This document shows, piece by piece, positions 18,596-31,001 of a DNA stretch of 64,000 nucleotides (positions are counted from its first letter, which is position 1; the number at the start of each line of letters is the position of its first letter). Source of the DNA: Molossus alvarezi (taxonomy: Eukaryota > Chordata > Mammalia > Chiroptera > Molossidae). Made by a program: the position numbers and the translations under genes. The notes below the pieces were generated by a model, which was not told the origin of the DNA, did not search any database, and was given only the letters and a program-made list of their open reading frames with translations. The DNA lies in contig CM073885.1 of assembly GCA_037176705.1 (NCBI GenBank), positions 92,380,501 to 92,444,500 on the forward strand. The letters are read 5' to 3'.

Positions 18596-19849
18596 TAGAA
18601 TTCCATTACTCACCTATCAAATGGGGGAAAAATCTGTTTGAATTATATATAGGGAACCCTGAAACTAAATTTTAAATGTTATCATAACTGAATATAAGCA
18701 AATATATATGTATGTATATCTCCCAAATGTCTCAAAACTTACTGTCTCCATCTCATTCCTATCACACTTTTTTTTGCATTCATAGACTGATCCATGACTT
18801 ATGCCTGGTAACTTTCTGCCCCTTGAAATGGAAATTAATATAGCTTTTCCAACTTCTTCTGTATCTCCTATGTTAGGACAAATTCTGTGTGAACACGAAT
18901 AAAAGCCTAAATTATGCTGCACCACTTTTCTTACCTACCAATGTGTGTAATCATTTCCACCACATGAATATTTCAGCCAACTCTGTCATTCAATGTAATT
19001 AAGAATCTGCTATATCAAATCCATATTTCACGCGTGATTTTTGATGTTTTAACTGCTTCGTTTACCTCTGTTCTACTTCTGTTAAAGAAAAACAACAACA
19101 ACAACAACAGGTGATTATTTCTCCTTTTCTTTTTATTTTTTACCTTCTTGAAGAAATTCGTTTTAAACTATCTAACTCTGGGATGACAGAGTTAGGATCT
19201 GGTTAATCCACACACTGAATAATCATTGGCCCAACCTCTTGCCCCTCAAATGATAGGACATTACTGACTTTAAGCCAGTCATCTTTTCTCACCAGATATC
19301 TTCTACAAAGTCCCAAATCCCTACCTAACAGATCTGTGGTTCCAAGGAGGCCCCATCAGCCACCAGGAATGTTCCTTCCGCCAGCTGCCCGACTTAGCTT
19401 TAGGGCCTCTGCTGTGGCCGGACAAGACCATTCCAGGCACCGTGAGCAGAGGTGCCTTACTATTACCAGAGAAAGTTTTCAACATCAAAAATGGCAAATC
19501 ACTGCAGACATGTTTTTGAGAAAAATGATGCAAACTGCAGCCTTAATTACTGGTTCTGAAGATCTGTTGGCTAAGCGGGAGCACAATTATACCACCTATA
19601 GTTTTTCTTTATATAGTCTCCTTTTCTGATCTAGATTTTATTTTGGTATGAAATACATATATCCTTAAGTCCCCATTTTGCCTGCTTTCTTCCTTGTGTA
19701 CATGGTGCCATGACTGAAAAGATATCCTGAACAATGATATGAAGAGGGTGAGCGTAAATTCAGAGAAAATACTGGATTGCACAGCGGGCAGAAACAAAAC
19801 AAAAGTTGGTAAAGCTGGTACAATATTAGAGAATAAATATTTTTAAATG
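18596..19849. other. unique DNA with a short (CAA)n run
   Basis: No gene recognised. Frames at 19321-19630 overlap on both strands and have no domain. A (CAA)n run is at about 19089-19110. Confidence 0.5.
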
Positions 19850-20065
19850 GGCCTGGCTGGTGTGGCTCAGTGGTTGAGCATTGACCCACACACCAAGAGG
19901 TCACCGGTTTGATTCTCTGTCAGGGCACCTGCCTGGGTTGTGGGCCCAAACCCCAGTGGGGGGCATGCAGGAGGTGGCCAATCCATGTTCTCTCTCATCG
20001 ATGTTTATATTTCTCTTGCCCTCTCCCTTCCTCTCTCTAAAATCAATAAAGAAAAAAAAATAATA
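19850..20065 (+). mobile_element. Ves SINE, full length
   Basis: 'gcctggctggtgtggctcag' at the head, 'ccggtttgattctctgtcag' as B-box region, 'gcatgcaggaggtggccaat', C/T-rich block, and tail 'aaaatcaataaagaaaaaa'. Confidence 0.9.
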
Positions 20066-22480
20066 AAAAAATATTTTTTATATGGGAGGTGTTTCCATGA
20101 TTTCTAAGGTGGTCCAAGTACTTTTATTAATAGAAAGCATAGAAATAAAAGGTAAACATTAGAGAAGGTAGAGCCATAGATACTCTTTATATATTACATG
20201 AAGGCAGGATTCTGAGTATGACTGTTCATAGTTTTCTTCAGACCCATCTCTTCTTGGGGCTTTTATTACTGCCGTCATGCTGGTAGTAAAATAAATATGA
20301 AAGGAAACCCTCATTTCCTATCACATAATCCCTAAATTCAATTATTGATATATCTTGCAAAGCATGTATGCAGAATAGCTCACTGTGGCATAAAGATGAA
20401 ATCATCTGAAACTCATTCAGTTCCACCCAATAGCTGTGTGGTTGCAGCTAACACCTCCTTGCCTCAGTTAACACAACTGAAAAGTAGAAAGATTGAACAT
20501 TTGCCTTCAGAATATGTAGATCAAACAGATAAAGCACAGAGCCTGTGGAATAGTAAATCTCAAACAAATTTTGGCAACTGTTTTCATCTATTTTCCTTCT
20601 TTTGTCTTACCCTGAACTGTTCTGATATGCTGATGAGGGTCAAGGTATGTGATGATTTTTTATTAAATGCCAGTTCTGCAGAAACTTCAACGGAGTGGCA
20701 CTTTGGAAAAAAGGAAGCCTGAAATATAGATGATATAAATAAACATAAACTTCATTTTACTCACCACTGCTCTATATTGAGAGCTCAATCTGGTCAAAAT
20801 ATTTTTTTAAAAAAAGATTAATCAATAATGTCTGTGATTAAAAAAACAAATCAACCAATAGTATTTATTATTATGATTTGCCTTTTTCCATAAGCAAAAA
20901 AGACATACAGTTAGGAAATCTGGGCTCATTTGCCTATCTCCAGACTTCCATTTGGGGCATTTCTATTAGTATCTAACTATTTATAGTTTTTTGTTTTGTT
21001 TTGTTTTGTTTTGAACATAGATAGCCCACTCTTTCCTTTATCTGAACCTTTTTTCTCCCTTATATATAAATAGTGATAATAAAAGGAAAAATAGAAAGTT
21101 TATGTAGTTTGGAATTTATTAGTTTAGAAATTAAGTTCCTTTAATCATTTGCCTTCAAATTTTACTTGGGTTAAATTAATACCAAATACAAAATTTGGCA
21201 CGTTTCAGTTTGTTCATGGACAAAGTTTTACAAAGAAAACGTTTGCTCTCATGATTTCTCTCTTCTTCACCATCTCTACCCATAAAGAAATTTCAGTAGG
21301 GAGAATGCCAAAAGGACTTGACTGAATGTTGACTGAAATTCTATTTCTGAGACCCCTCCCCTTGAAAAAAAATATATATATAGCTAAAAATGAATAAAAC
21401 CACTTTGGTTTAGATTGCTTGGAAATCCTCCCCTCTGCTGCAATTACTGGATAAAATAGACATTAAGCTCAGAGGAGTTCTTCACTCAGTCTCTTTTGCC
21501 TCTTGCCTCTGTGAGGGACTGTTTTTCTGATGCCATTATTGGCAGATCACCACATTGCACCTGCTGATCCACCTGCCTCTCACTGGCGCTCAGTATTTAA
21601 AATGTTACACAATTAAAGTAAATGAGTTTAAAGGGATGGATTTGCAGTACACCTCCTGGGGAGCTGTTGTTCATCCTTAAAAGTGCCTGATGATGGTTTG
21701 GGAAGCACTATTGCTAGCCTGGCCCTGGGGTGCTGAATTGTTCCCCTTAGAAGAACTCTGTGGTGAATCCCCTCATGAGGATGCTAAATGGTGAGGAGGC
21801 ATAAAGAGAGACAGTTTGTACCCCAGGAATCCAGTCTTTATAGATCGAGACTAGGCAGCAAAAGAAAGATTGTACACTAACTAGAACCATCTAACTGCTT
21901 TTGATAAAATATAAAACTTTATCTCTACCTATTTTAATTTGTATTTATGAATGTAGTTTTAATTATTTCCTGCCAAGGTGTTTACAAAAGGTTAAGTAAA
22001 GAACTCAAAATGGAAAAGTTATCTTCTTATCAGGACTTCCTTTAATGTCTCATCATTTTCATGGTGATCATGAATTATTCATTGGGGCTTATTTTTCTAC
22101 TAGGTATAACAAAGTTTAAATAAGGTGGTTGGTTTATTTTAGTACATTCTGCTCTTTTTTTTCACAAAAAGTATGAACATATCTAGGGTAATTGGTTCAG
22201 ACCACAGAGCTATGCCTTTAAAATAAGTTATTTACTGAAAATGCCTTTGAGTGCTGGGCACTGGCACATGGATAAACAAAAGACCCCAAAATGTTCCAGA
22301 TCTTAAGCAATTTAACCTGATATTAGTGACTAATAGTCACAAATAATTAATTGATTCTTTCACTCTACATTTTATGGATTTCTCGTTCTTCAAAGGTACT
22401 AGCCACTAGCTATGGAGAAGCAAATAAAAAAGATACAGGATTTCTGGTTTCCAATCTTGCCCATAAGGAGTTTGGAAATT
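20066..22480. other. unique A+T-rich DNA; (TTTTG)n at 20989-21013
   Basis: No gene recognised; the longest open stretch (20345-20722, plus) shows no domain. A MIR-like wording (tagctgtgtgg, tgcctcagtt) at 20420-20475 and a MER5-like piece at 21620-21720 are possible but too diverged to call. Confidence 0.45.
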
Positions 22481-23431
22481 ATCACTTCAAGTCTCACACA
22501 CACACAAAAAAATAAGATACACTAAAAATCAACAATTTCTCTTAGATCTGCCAGAAAATTAACGTCACAGGGCAAACCGCTGGCCCCAAACACGAGAGAC
22601 AGATAAGCAGATATACTCAAAACTTAGCAGCAGAAATCTCCACAGGAGTCTGCATTGGGTTAGACATATCAAAACTGTGGTTGACGATAGCTTGAGTTTC
22701 AGCTTGGGCATGTCTGAAAGTTAAAAAGCCTGGGGCTGGAGAGCAGTCTTAAGGAGGTCTTACATTGTGAGGAGTTTTACCTTCAGGAGCTCTATAGAAA
22801 TATTCCCTTATACTTCCAGCAGGGGAAGAGAAAAGTAGCTATTTTGAAATACTCCCTGAACATTCTATTCTTCTTAACAAGGACTGCCCTCAAGATAACT
22901 TGTTTTACCAGAACCTAACTAACCTTGGGGAAGGAAAAATACCAACCCCAGCCACCTCCTGCTTCCAAGTGGAGAAAAGAAAATAGACCTAAGTCCAGTC
23001 ACCTCTACCCTTCCTGTATGAGGGTAGAGTGAGGCATCAAATTAAAAAGCACTTGTAAAGGTCACAGCCCAGACATATAGGCTCATTAAATGACTAAGAC
23101 ATAATCACAGGACTATAGGATTCTTCTCCTCCCACACCTCACCACTGAATTAGTAGAGCTCTTGTATAATAATAGGGGAATTCAACCAAAAGAACTGCAC
23201 ATCTCTGATTTTATATTTAAGAGCATTGTAGGGAAACCCACACCAAACAGGAGAGACAAAAACAAGGGCCATCAGAGGAGATTTTAATCTCTGATACCTA
23301 CAGCTACCATAAATAGTAAACATAGCCTAACCCCTAGCCTGATACACATGAAACCTCACACTAACAGCATATTTACCTCAGTTCCTTTTATAGTACCTGT
23401 CTTGCTTTCAACAAAAATTGCAAAACATGTT

Positions 23432-23468
<37 letters not shown>

Positions 23469-24379
23469 TTTAAAGAGACAGAATAAGCATCAGAACCAGA
23501 CTCAAAGATGGCAGACATGTGGAAATGATCATATTAGGAATTCAAAACTGTTGTGAATATTATGCTAAGGGCTGTAATAGAAAAAGTGAATAGCATGTAA
23601 CAACATCTGAGTAATGCAAGCAGAGAAAGGAAAACTCTTAGAAATAATTTTTAAAATACTAAAAATTAAAAACCCTGTAATAGAAATGAAGAATGCCTTT
23701 GATGGACTCATTAACATACTGAACACAGCCCACGAAAGAATCAGTAAACTTCTCTTCAAGAAGATTTCTACAGAAACTCCCAAAATATAAATGCACAAGG
23801 AAATACATGAAGTGAAAAGATAGAACAGAATATCCCCAAACAGGGATCTACATCAGTTGTTACACACACATAATGGGAATACAAGAAGAAAAAGCAAAAA
23901 AGAAACAGGAGAAATATTTGAAGCAGTAAGGACTGAACATTTTCTAAAATTACTTACTAATTGACACTAACCACAAATCCAGAAATCTCAGAGAACATCA
24001 AGCAGGAAAAAAAAAAGAAAGAAAGAAAAAAGAAATCCCCAAATCTACATACAGGCACGTCATAGTCAAACATCAAAAAAAAAAAAAAAAACTTTCAAAG
24101 GGTAAGAATTACAGTTGCGTTTGTATCAGCAATTATGCAAACACAGAGTGAGTGAAGTAAAATGTTTAAAGTATTAAAAGAAAAAGAAAATGTATTTGTA
24201 AGTGTATATGCAAACTCAGTAACAGCCATCAAAAAAGAAAAAGCAGTAAAATTAGTATGCCAAGAGTGGAGTAAAAAAACAAAATCATTTCAGATGCTCA
24301 AAATCAAAGGAGGCAAAGAAAAAGTGGAAGGTTTGAAAACAAAAAGAACAAGGGCAATGAATAGAAAGCCATAACAAAT
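22481..24379 (+). mobile_element. old mammalian L1: 5' UTR and decayed ORF1
   Basis: From about 23230 the text matches old L1 5' UTR and ORF1 ('cctaacccctagcctgatac', 'accagactcaaagatggcag'). ORF1-like pieces follow ('gaaatgaagaatgcctttga', 'aagaaatatttgaagc' type, 'caagcagg', and 'gtaagaattacag'). No frame is intact. The part before 23230 is assigned by continuity only. The (CA)n run at 23431-23466 lies inside it. Confidence 0.55.
23431..23466. repeat. (CA)n microsatellite
   Basis: About 17 uninterrupted CA units inside the old L1. Confidence 0.95.
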
Positions 24380-27060
24380 ATGGTTAATCTAACTACGACA
24401 ATAATTGTTTTAGATACCATTAGTCTAGATACACCAAAAGATAGAGCGAGTCAATGGATACCAAGACACATACAACCAAATGCATGTTTGTCCTAAGAAC
24501 TTATTTTAAATATAAAGACACATGAAAAGTAAAGGGATAAGAGAAATATATACCATACTAAAACTCATAAAAAAAAAGTTGAGATGGCTATAATAATTTT
24601 AAACAAAGCAGAATTTAGGGTAAAGAAAATTCTGCAGTATAAAGAGGGGTATTAAACTAGAAACTAATAACAGAAAATCTCCAAATACTTGGACGTTAAA
24701 AAAAAACAAAAACAAACACTTTTAAATAACATATGGGTCAAAAAGAAGTATCAAGAAAGATTTTTTAAATATTTCAAAGTCTATAAAAATAAAATATTCA
24801 CAAAAATTAATGGTAAGAAAAAATTATAGCAATAAGTTCTGTATCAGAAAAAAATATAAAATCAATCATTCAAGCTTACATCTTAGGAAACTAGAAAAAG
24901 AACAACAAATACATTCAAAGTAAGCAGACAAAAAGAAATAATAAAAATTAGAATAGAAATCAACAAAATTGTAAATAGGAAGACAGTGAAGACCAACTAA
25001 ACCTACAGCTGGTATTTGGGAACAATTAATAAAATTGTTAAACCTTTAGTTAGGTGAACACTAAAAAGAGAAGACACAAATTAATAGCATCAGAAATAAA
25101 AGAGCAAAGAGTAGCTATCACTTCTGACACCATGGACATTAAAAGGAAATATAGGAATATTATGAACTCTATGTCCAACTAGATAAAATGGACAAAGTTC
25201 TTAAAAAGCACTCTACCAAAATTCACACAAAGAAAAATAGATGCAGCTCTCTTTATATTTTCTATTAAAGAAACTGAATAAATAATTAATAACCTTTTAA
25301 AACAGAAAGTACCAGGTCCAGATGGGTTCACTGGTGAATTCTTCCAAACAGTTTAGGAAGAATTTACCTAATATCTACAATATTTTCCAGAAAATTGAAG
25401 CAGAGGAAATAATTTAAATTTATTTTATGAAGCCAGAATTACCTTATTACCAAAATCAGACAAAGATATCACAAGAAAACTATAGACTATGATCTCATGA
25501 ACACAGATGCAAAAATCCTCAACAAAATCTTAGTAAATTACATCCAACATGTGCAGAAAGAATTATATAGCAAACCAAGTAGTATTTATTCCAGGTATGC
25601 AAGCTGGTTGAACGTTAAAAAAAATCAATGAATGTAATCCAACACATCAACCAACTGAAGAGGAAAAATCATATGATGATATCAATAGATACAAAATGAA
25701 TTGAAAAAATCCAATATCCATTTATAATAAAAACTTCCTCAGGTTAATAAAAAAAACTTAAACTTCATGGTGAGAGCCTAGATGTTTTCCTGCTAAGGTC
25801 AGGAACATGGGAAAGATACTTCCAACCGCCACCTTTTCAACATTATGCTAGAAGTCTGCAGAAATGCCGTAAGACAATAAATTAAAAGGAAGTCAAAAAT
25901 AAGTTTTATTTACAGATGACATGATGGTACAGAAATCCCAAAGATTCAAGCAAAAAAAAAAAAGAAATCTACTTGAACTAAAAGAAATTATAGTAAGTTT
26001 GAAGGATATAAGTTTAATATACAAAATCAATTGCTTTCTTCTACACTAGCAATGAAAGCTTAGAATTTAAAATAGAAAACACAATAGCATTTACATTAGT
26101 ACAAAATAATAAAATGCATATGTATAAACCTAACAAAATATGCACAAAATCTATATGAGAAAATTTACAAAAACTCTGATGACAAAGAAAATATGGACTA
26201 ACTACAGAAATAAAGAATATTATTCCATGTATATTAGTTCTCCCCAAGTTGGTCTAAAGATTCAATACAATCTCAATCCAAATCACAGCAAGTGAATCTT
26301 ATATTGACAAACTGATTCTAAAGTTTTATGTGAAGGCAAAAGACCTAGAAAAACAAAAGAATATTGAATGAGAAGAACACAGTTGGAACAATAACACTCC
26401 TCAACTTCCAAACATAGTTTGAAACTACACTATTCAAGACAGAGTGGTATTCCTGGAAAAATATACAGATTAATAGAAAACAAAACAAGCCCAGAAATAG
26501 ATCCAAAGAAGTACAGTCAACTGATCTTTCACAAAGGAGCAAAGGTAATCAGAGGAGAAAGATAGTCTTTTCAACACAGTAAACAACGGAAAATCCACAT
26601 GCAAAAAAATAAATCTACATACAGACCTTCTATCTTAACAAACATTAGCTCAAAATGGATCCTAGCTCTAAATGAAAACTGGAAAACCATAAGATTCCTA
26701 GAAGATAACAGGAGAAAATATAAGTGGTCTTGGATATGGGCATTGACTTGTTAAATATAACACCTAAAGCATGATCCATGAAAGAAAAATAAGTTACATT
26801 TAATTAAAAATAAAAAGTTCATCTCTGTGAAAGACACTGTTAAGAAATTAAAGGCCAAAGACTGAGAGAAAAAGTTTTGTTAAACACATATCTGATAAAG
26901 ATCTGGTATGTGAAATAAGTAAAGAACTCTTAAAACCCATCAACAAGAAAACAACCAATGCAATTTAAAAATAGGCAAAAGATCTGAACAGACACCTCAT
27001 TAAGCAAGGCACACAGATGGCAATTAAGCATATGAAAAGATGCACATTATCATATGTCAT
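24380..27060 (+). pseudogene. old mammalian L1 ORF2 (decayed)
   Basis: Scattered frames give ORF2 text. An endonuclease-region piece lies near 24430-24560 (TTTAAATATAAAGACACATG wording). The RT start KVPGPDGFTGEFFQT lies near 25309-25355, a LLPKSDKDIT-like piece near 25440, and the FTDDM-type catalytic block near 25905-25930. Stops and frameshifts throughout leave no function. The element continues at about 27776 after a younger L1 insertion. Confidence 0.75.
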
Positions 27061-27775
27061 TTCAGAACTGCAAATCAACAAAGGACAAGTGCTGGCAAGG
27101 TTGTGGAGAAATGGGAACCCTAGTACACTGCTGGTGTGAATGCAGACTGGTGCAGCCCCTATGGAAAACAGTATAAAGTTTCCTCAAAATATTAAAAATA
27201 AAACTGGCATTTGACTCAGTTATTCCACTGCTGGGGATATATCCTAAGAATCCTGAAACACCAATTACCAAGAAATATGCATCCCTATGTTCATAGCAGT
27301 GCTATTTACAATAGCTAAGATCTGGAAACAGCACAAATGTCCATCAAGAGATGAGTGGATAAAAAAAGCTGTGGTAATTTACACAATGGAATACTATGCA
27401 GCTGTAGAACAGAAAGATCTCTGGCCCATTGAGATGTCATGGAGGTACCTGGAGATGATTATACTATGTGAAATAAGCCAGGCAGAGAAAGACAAGTATC
27501 ACATGATCTCACGTATATGTGGAATCTAATAATATAAACTGATGAACAAAATAGATACAGAGACATGGGAGCAGGGAACAGACCGATGAATGTCAGGGGT
27601 GGGAAGAGATATACCAAAAAACTTATATGCATATATTTATAACCAATGGACACAGATAATAGTGAGGAAAGGCATGGGGGTGGGGGAGCGGACAGCAGCA
27701 GGGTGGAGGAAGTCAATGAGGAAAAAGGAGGGGTATCTGTAATACTTTCAACAATAAAGATATATTTTTTTAAAA
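27060..27775 (+). mobile_element. younger L1 3' end inserted in the older L1
   Basis: 5'-truncated L1: ORF2 end ('tgctggtgtgaatgcagact', 'ggaatactatgcagctg', 'agatgtcatggaggtacctgg') and 3' UTR ('ccaatggacacagata', 'aacaataaagatatat'). The equivalent old-L1 position ('catatatcatttgggaattg') resumes at about 27795, showing one L1 nested in another. The left edge is uncertain by some tens of bases because both elements share this segment. Confidence 0.8.
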
Positions 27776-28431
27776 GACAGATATTCACTAACATATATCA
27801 TTTGGGAATTGCAAATTGAAACTATAATGAGATAACACTATATATTTATTAAAATAGCCAAAATTCAAAACAAAACAAAACAATGACAATACCACGTGAA
27901 GATGTAGAGCAACACAAATTCTCATACGTTATTGATGGACATGCAAATGGTACATCCACCTTGGAAACGTCTGGCAATTTCTTACAAAACTTATACTCTT
28001 GCCATGTGATCTAGCATTTATACTCCTTGATATTTACTCAAATGAGTTGAAACTTCTTTCCACACAAAATCCTGCACATGAATTCAAAATTTCCAAAACT
28101 TGGAAACAATCAGAATGTCTTCAATAGACAAATTGATAAATTGTATTATGTCCATATATTTGAATGTTATTTACCAATAAAAATAAATGAGCTATTAAGC
28201 CATGAAAAAACACAGAGGAACCCTAAAGGCAAATTACTAAATGATAGAAGCCAATCAGAAAAGGCAACGTATTGTATTATTCCAAATATATGACATTCTT
28301 GAAAAGGTATAACTATAGAGCCAGCATGATCATCACTGGTTGCCAGGATCTCATGCAGAGGGGGGGATGAACAGGGGGTTTTTAGGCCAATAAATTTTTC
28401 TGTATTAAATACTTGATGTTATATCTTACAC
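27776..28431 (+). mobile_element. old mammalian L1, ORF2 end and 3' UTR
   Basis: Continuation of the 22.5-27 kb L1: 'ggaattgcaaattgaaac', 'tttactcaaatgagttgaaa' and 'ccaatcagaaaaggcaacg' are old L1 ORF2-end and 3' UTR landmarks. Diverged, with no open frame of note. Confidence 0.7.
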
Positions 28432-29820
28432 TGATACTGGTACAAAAACAGACATATAGGCAAATGGAATAGAACAGAGACCCCAGAAATCGACCAAAGC
28501 CACTACAGTTAATCAATATTTGACAAAGGATGCAAAAGCATACAATGGAGTAAAGATAATCTCTTCAATAATTGGTATTGGGAAAACTGGACAGGTGCAT
28601 GTGAAAAACAAAAGTAGATTACCAACTTATACCACACATAAGAGTAAACTCAAATGAATAAAAGTCATGAAACCATAAAAATCTTAGAAGAAAATACAGG
28701 CGGCAATATCTCAGATATCTCATGTAGCAGTGTTTTCACCAATATATCTCCTAGGGCAAGAGAAACAAAAGAAAAAAAATAAACCAATGGGACTACATCA
28801 AAACAAAAAGCTCTGTACAGCAAAAGAAACCAACAAAATGAAAAAGGGAACCCACTGTACAGGAGAACATATTCACTAGTGACATATCTGATAAGGGGTT
28901 AATTTAAAATATATTAAGTACTCATACAACTCAAAAGGAAAACAATCTAATTGAAAATGAGCAAAGAAACTAAATACACACTTCTCCAAAGAGACCAAGA
29001 AACATGGAAAAAAAATGCTCCGAGTCACTAACCATCAGAGAGACGCAAATTAAAGCCACAATGAGGTATTACGTCACACCTGTCAGAATGGCTGCCATTA
29101 ATAAATCAACAAACGGAGTGCTGTCGAAGAAGTTGAGAGAAGGGAATCCTAGTGGGAATGCAGACTGGTGCAGCCACTATGGAAAACAATATGGAGTTTC
29201 CTCCAAAAATTAAAAATGGAACTGCTGTTTGACCCAGCAACCCCACCTCTGAGAATATATTATCCTAAGAATCCTGAAATACCAATCAGAAAGATATGCA
29301 CACCTATGCTTCTAGCAGCTTTATTTACAATAGCTAAAATCTGGAAATAGCCCAAGTGTCCATCAGTAGATGAGTGGATAAAAAAGTTTTGTTACATTTA
29401 TACAATTGAATAGCACACAGTTATATTTAAAAAAAAAAAAAATCTCTTACTCTTTTCAATAGCATGGAGGGACCTGGAGAATATTAGGCTAAGCAAAATA
29501 AGCCAGGCAGAGAAAGACAAATATATCACATGATCTCACTTATATGTGGAGTCTAATGAACAAAAATAAATTAACAAACAAAATAGGTCCAGAGGCATGG
29601 ATGCCTAAAACAGACTGACAGATCTCAGAGGGGAGGCGGATGGGGGGGCTGGAACAGATTATTAACCAAAGAACATATATGCATATATGCATAGCCCATG
29701 GACACAGACAATAGTGTGATGAAAACCTGGGGTAGGGCAAGGGCTGGGTGGAGGGGGCAAAGGAGGGTAAATGGGGGACATCTATAATACTGTCAACAAT
29801 AATAAAAACTTAGCATGTAT
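28432..29820 (+). mobile_element. younger L1 3' portion (1.4 kb)
   Basis: 5'-truncated L1 from 'gatactggtacaaaaacaga' in ORF2 to the 3' UTR end ('catctataatactgtcaaca'). Recognisable ORF2-end text: 'ggaatcctagtgggaatgca' and 'atctgataaggggttaattt'. Its 3' UTR (29560-29815) matches the tail captured by HAL1 copies b and d. The frame is broken. Confidence 0.85.
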
Positions 29821-30086
29821 AAAACAAAGATTGAATCTAATATAACCACAAACAATACTGGCAATGCATCAAATATTGGCTCATTACTTGTAACAGATGT
29901 ACTATACTAATGAAAGATATTAATAAAAAGGGAAACTAGGGGGGAAGGTGAGAGGATATATGAGAACTCTTTGTATTTTCTATTCATTTTTTTTGGTAAA
30001 CCTAAAACTGCACTATGAATGGAGTATATTGATTAAAAAGAGATGCATGCACTATATTCTGAGTAGTAAAATGCCAGCAACATTAT

Positions 30087-30112
30087 ACACACACACACAC
30101 ACACACACACAC
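30087..30112. repeat. (CA)n microsatellite
   Basis: Thirteen CA units followed by AT-rich repeats. Confidence 0.95.
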
Positions 30113-30883
30113 TATATATTATACATACATTACATGCACCTTATATATTATAAGTGTATATATATGACATTATGAAAACAAAGGAAACAACAAGACAGAT
30201 AAGTGGCGAGACAGATATATTATCAAATGGCTCTGGAGGAGATGGTACCTGCATTTATTAACAACAATGAAATGAGTTTACCCATGGGGAGAAAATTTCA
30301 GGTGAGGGGGCATTATGAGCAAAGGTAGAAATAGGAGGTCATCTGCAATGGCAGTCTTCTTGTGGTGTGGTTGGCTGCAGGGTGGGGAGGAACTGCAGTC
30401 GGAGGTGTTGGCAAAGATACTTTCCTCAGAACCCTACTTGTCCTGTAAAGAAGGCAGGCCTCCTACGGATGATGGAGGCAATGTCAGTGTGAGGAAATGG
30501 CAAGACATACTGAACGTATTCAAGTTACATCAATTTTATACCAGGATTCCTGGAGATTTTTTCAGTTAACACTTTTTAGAAGCAAGCATAATCATAAGGA
30601 ACAGAGTGACGATGTAAGAAGTGTCTAGAGATTTGCACTATCAAATATAAAAACTGGAATCTTTTGAAGCCATTCTTTGTTTTGTTTAATGCATTTTTGT
30701 ACTGACTTTGCTTTTCAGCATTTAAGCTAGTATTGTACATGCTACTCTAAAATGGCCTGAGTTTTCATAAGTAAAAGTTTCTACCAAAAAAATAGATAGC
30801 TAGAGAAAGACACTAAAACTCTTATAAAGAGTAGCATGAATATCTATATATCTTGACAAACACATGCCTATATGTTATATACT
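30113..30883. other. unique DNA, no gene recognised
   Basis: A short frame (30315-30569, plus; 84 codons) has no recognisable domain. Confidence 0.45.
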
Positions 30884-31001
30884 TAGGAATGGGCAAAAGT
30901 GGGTTTACAGTTGTAAGTACATGAAAGTTTATTCTTGTATTATTATTTATTATTACGGTATTATTTTCCATATGAACAACTGTAAACCTCCTTTTGCCCC
31001 A
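30884..31001. mobile_element. mariner-like MITE, copy 1
   Basis: Inverted ends: left 'gggcaaaagtgggtttacag', right 'ctgtaaacctccttttgccc', about 25 bp each, around an A+T-rich core with 'ttattcttgtattattattt'. It shares termini and core with the copy at 37644. No transposase coding sequence. Exact ends are blurred by mutation. Confidence 0.8.
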
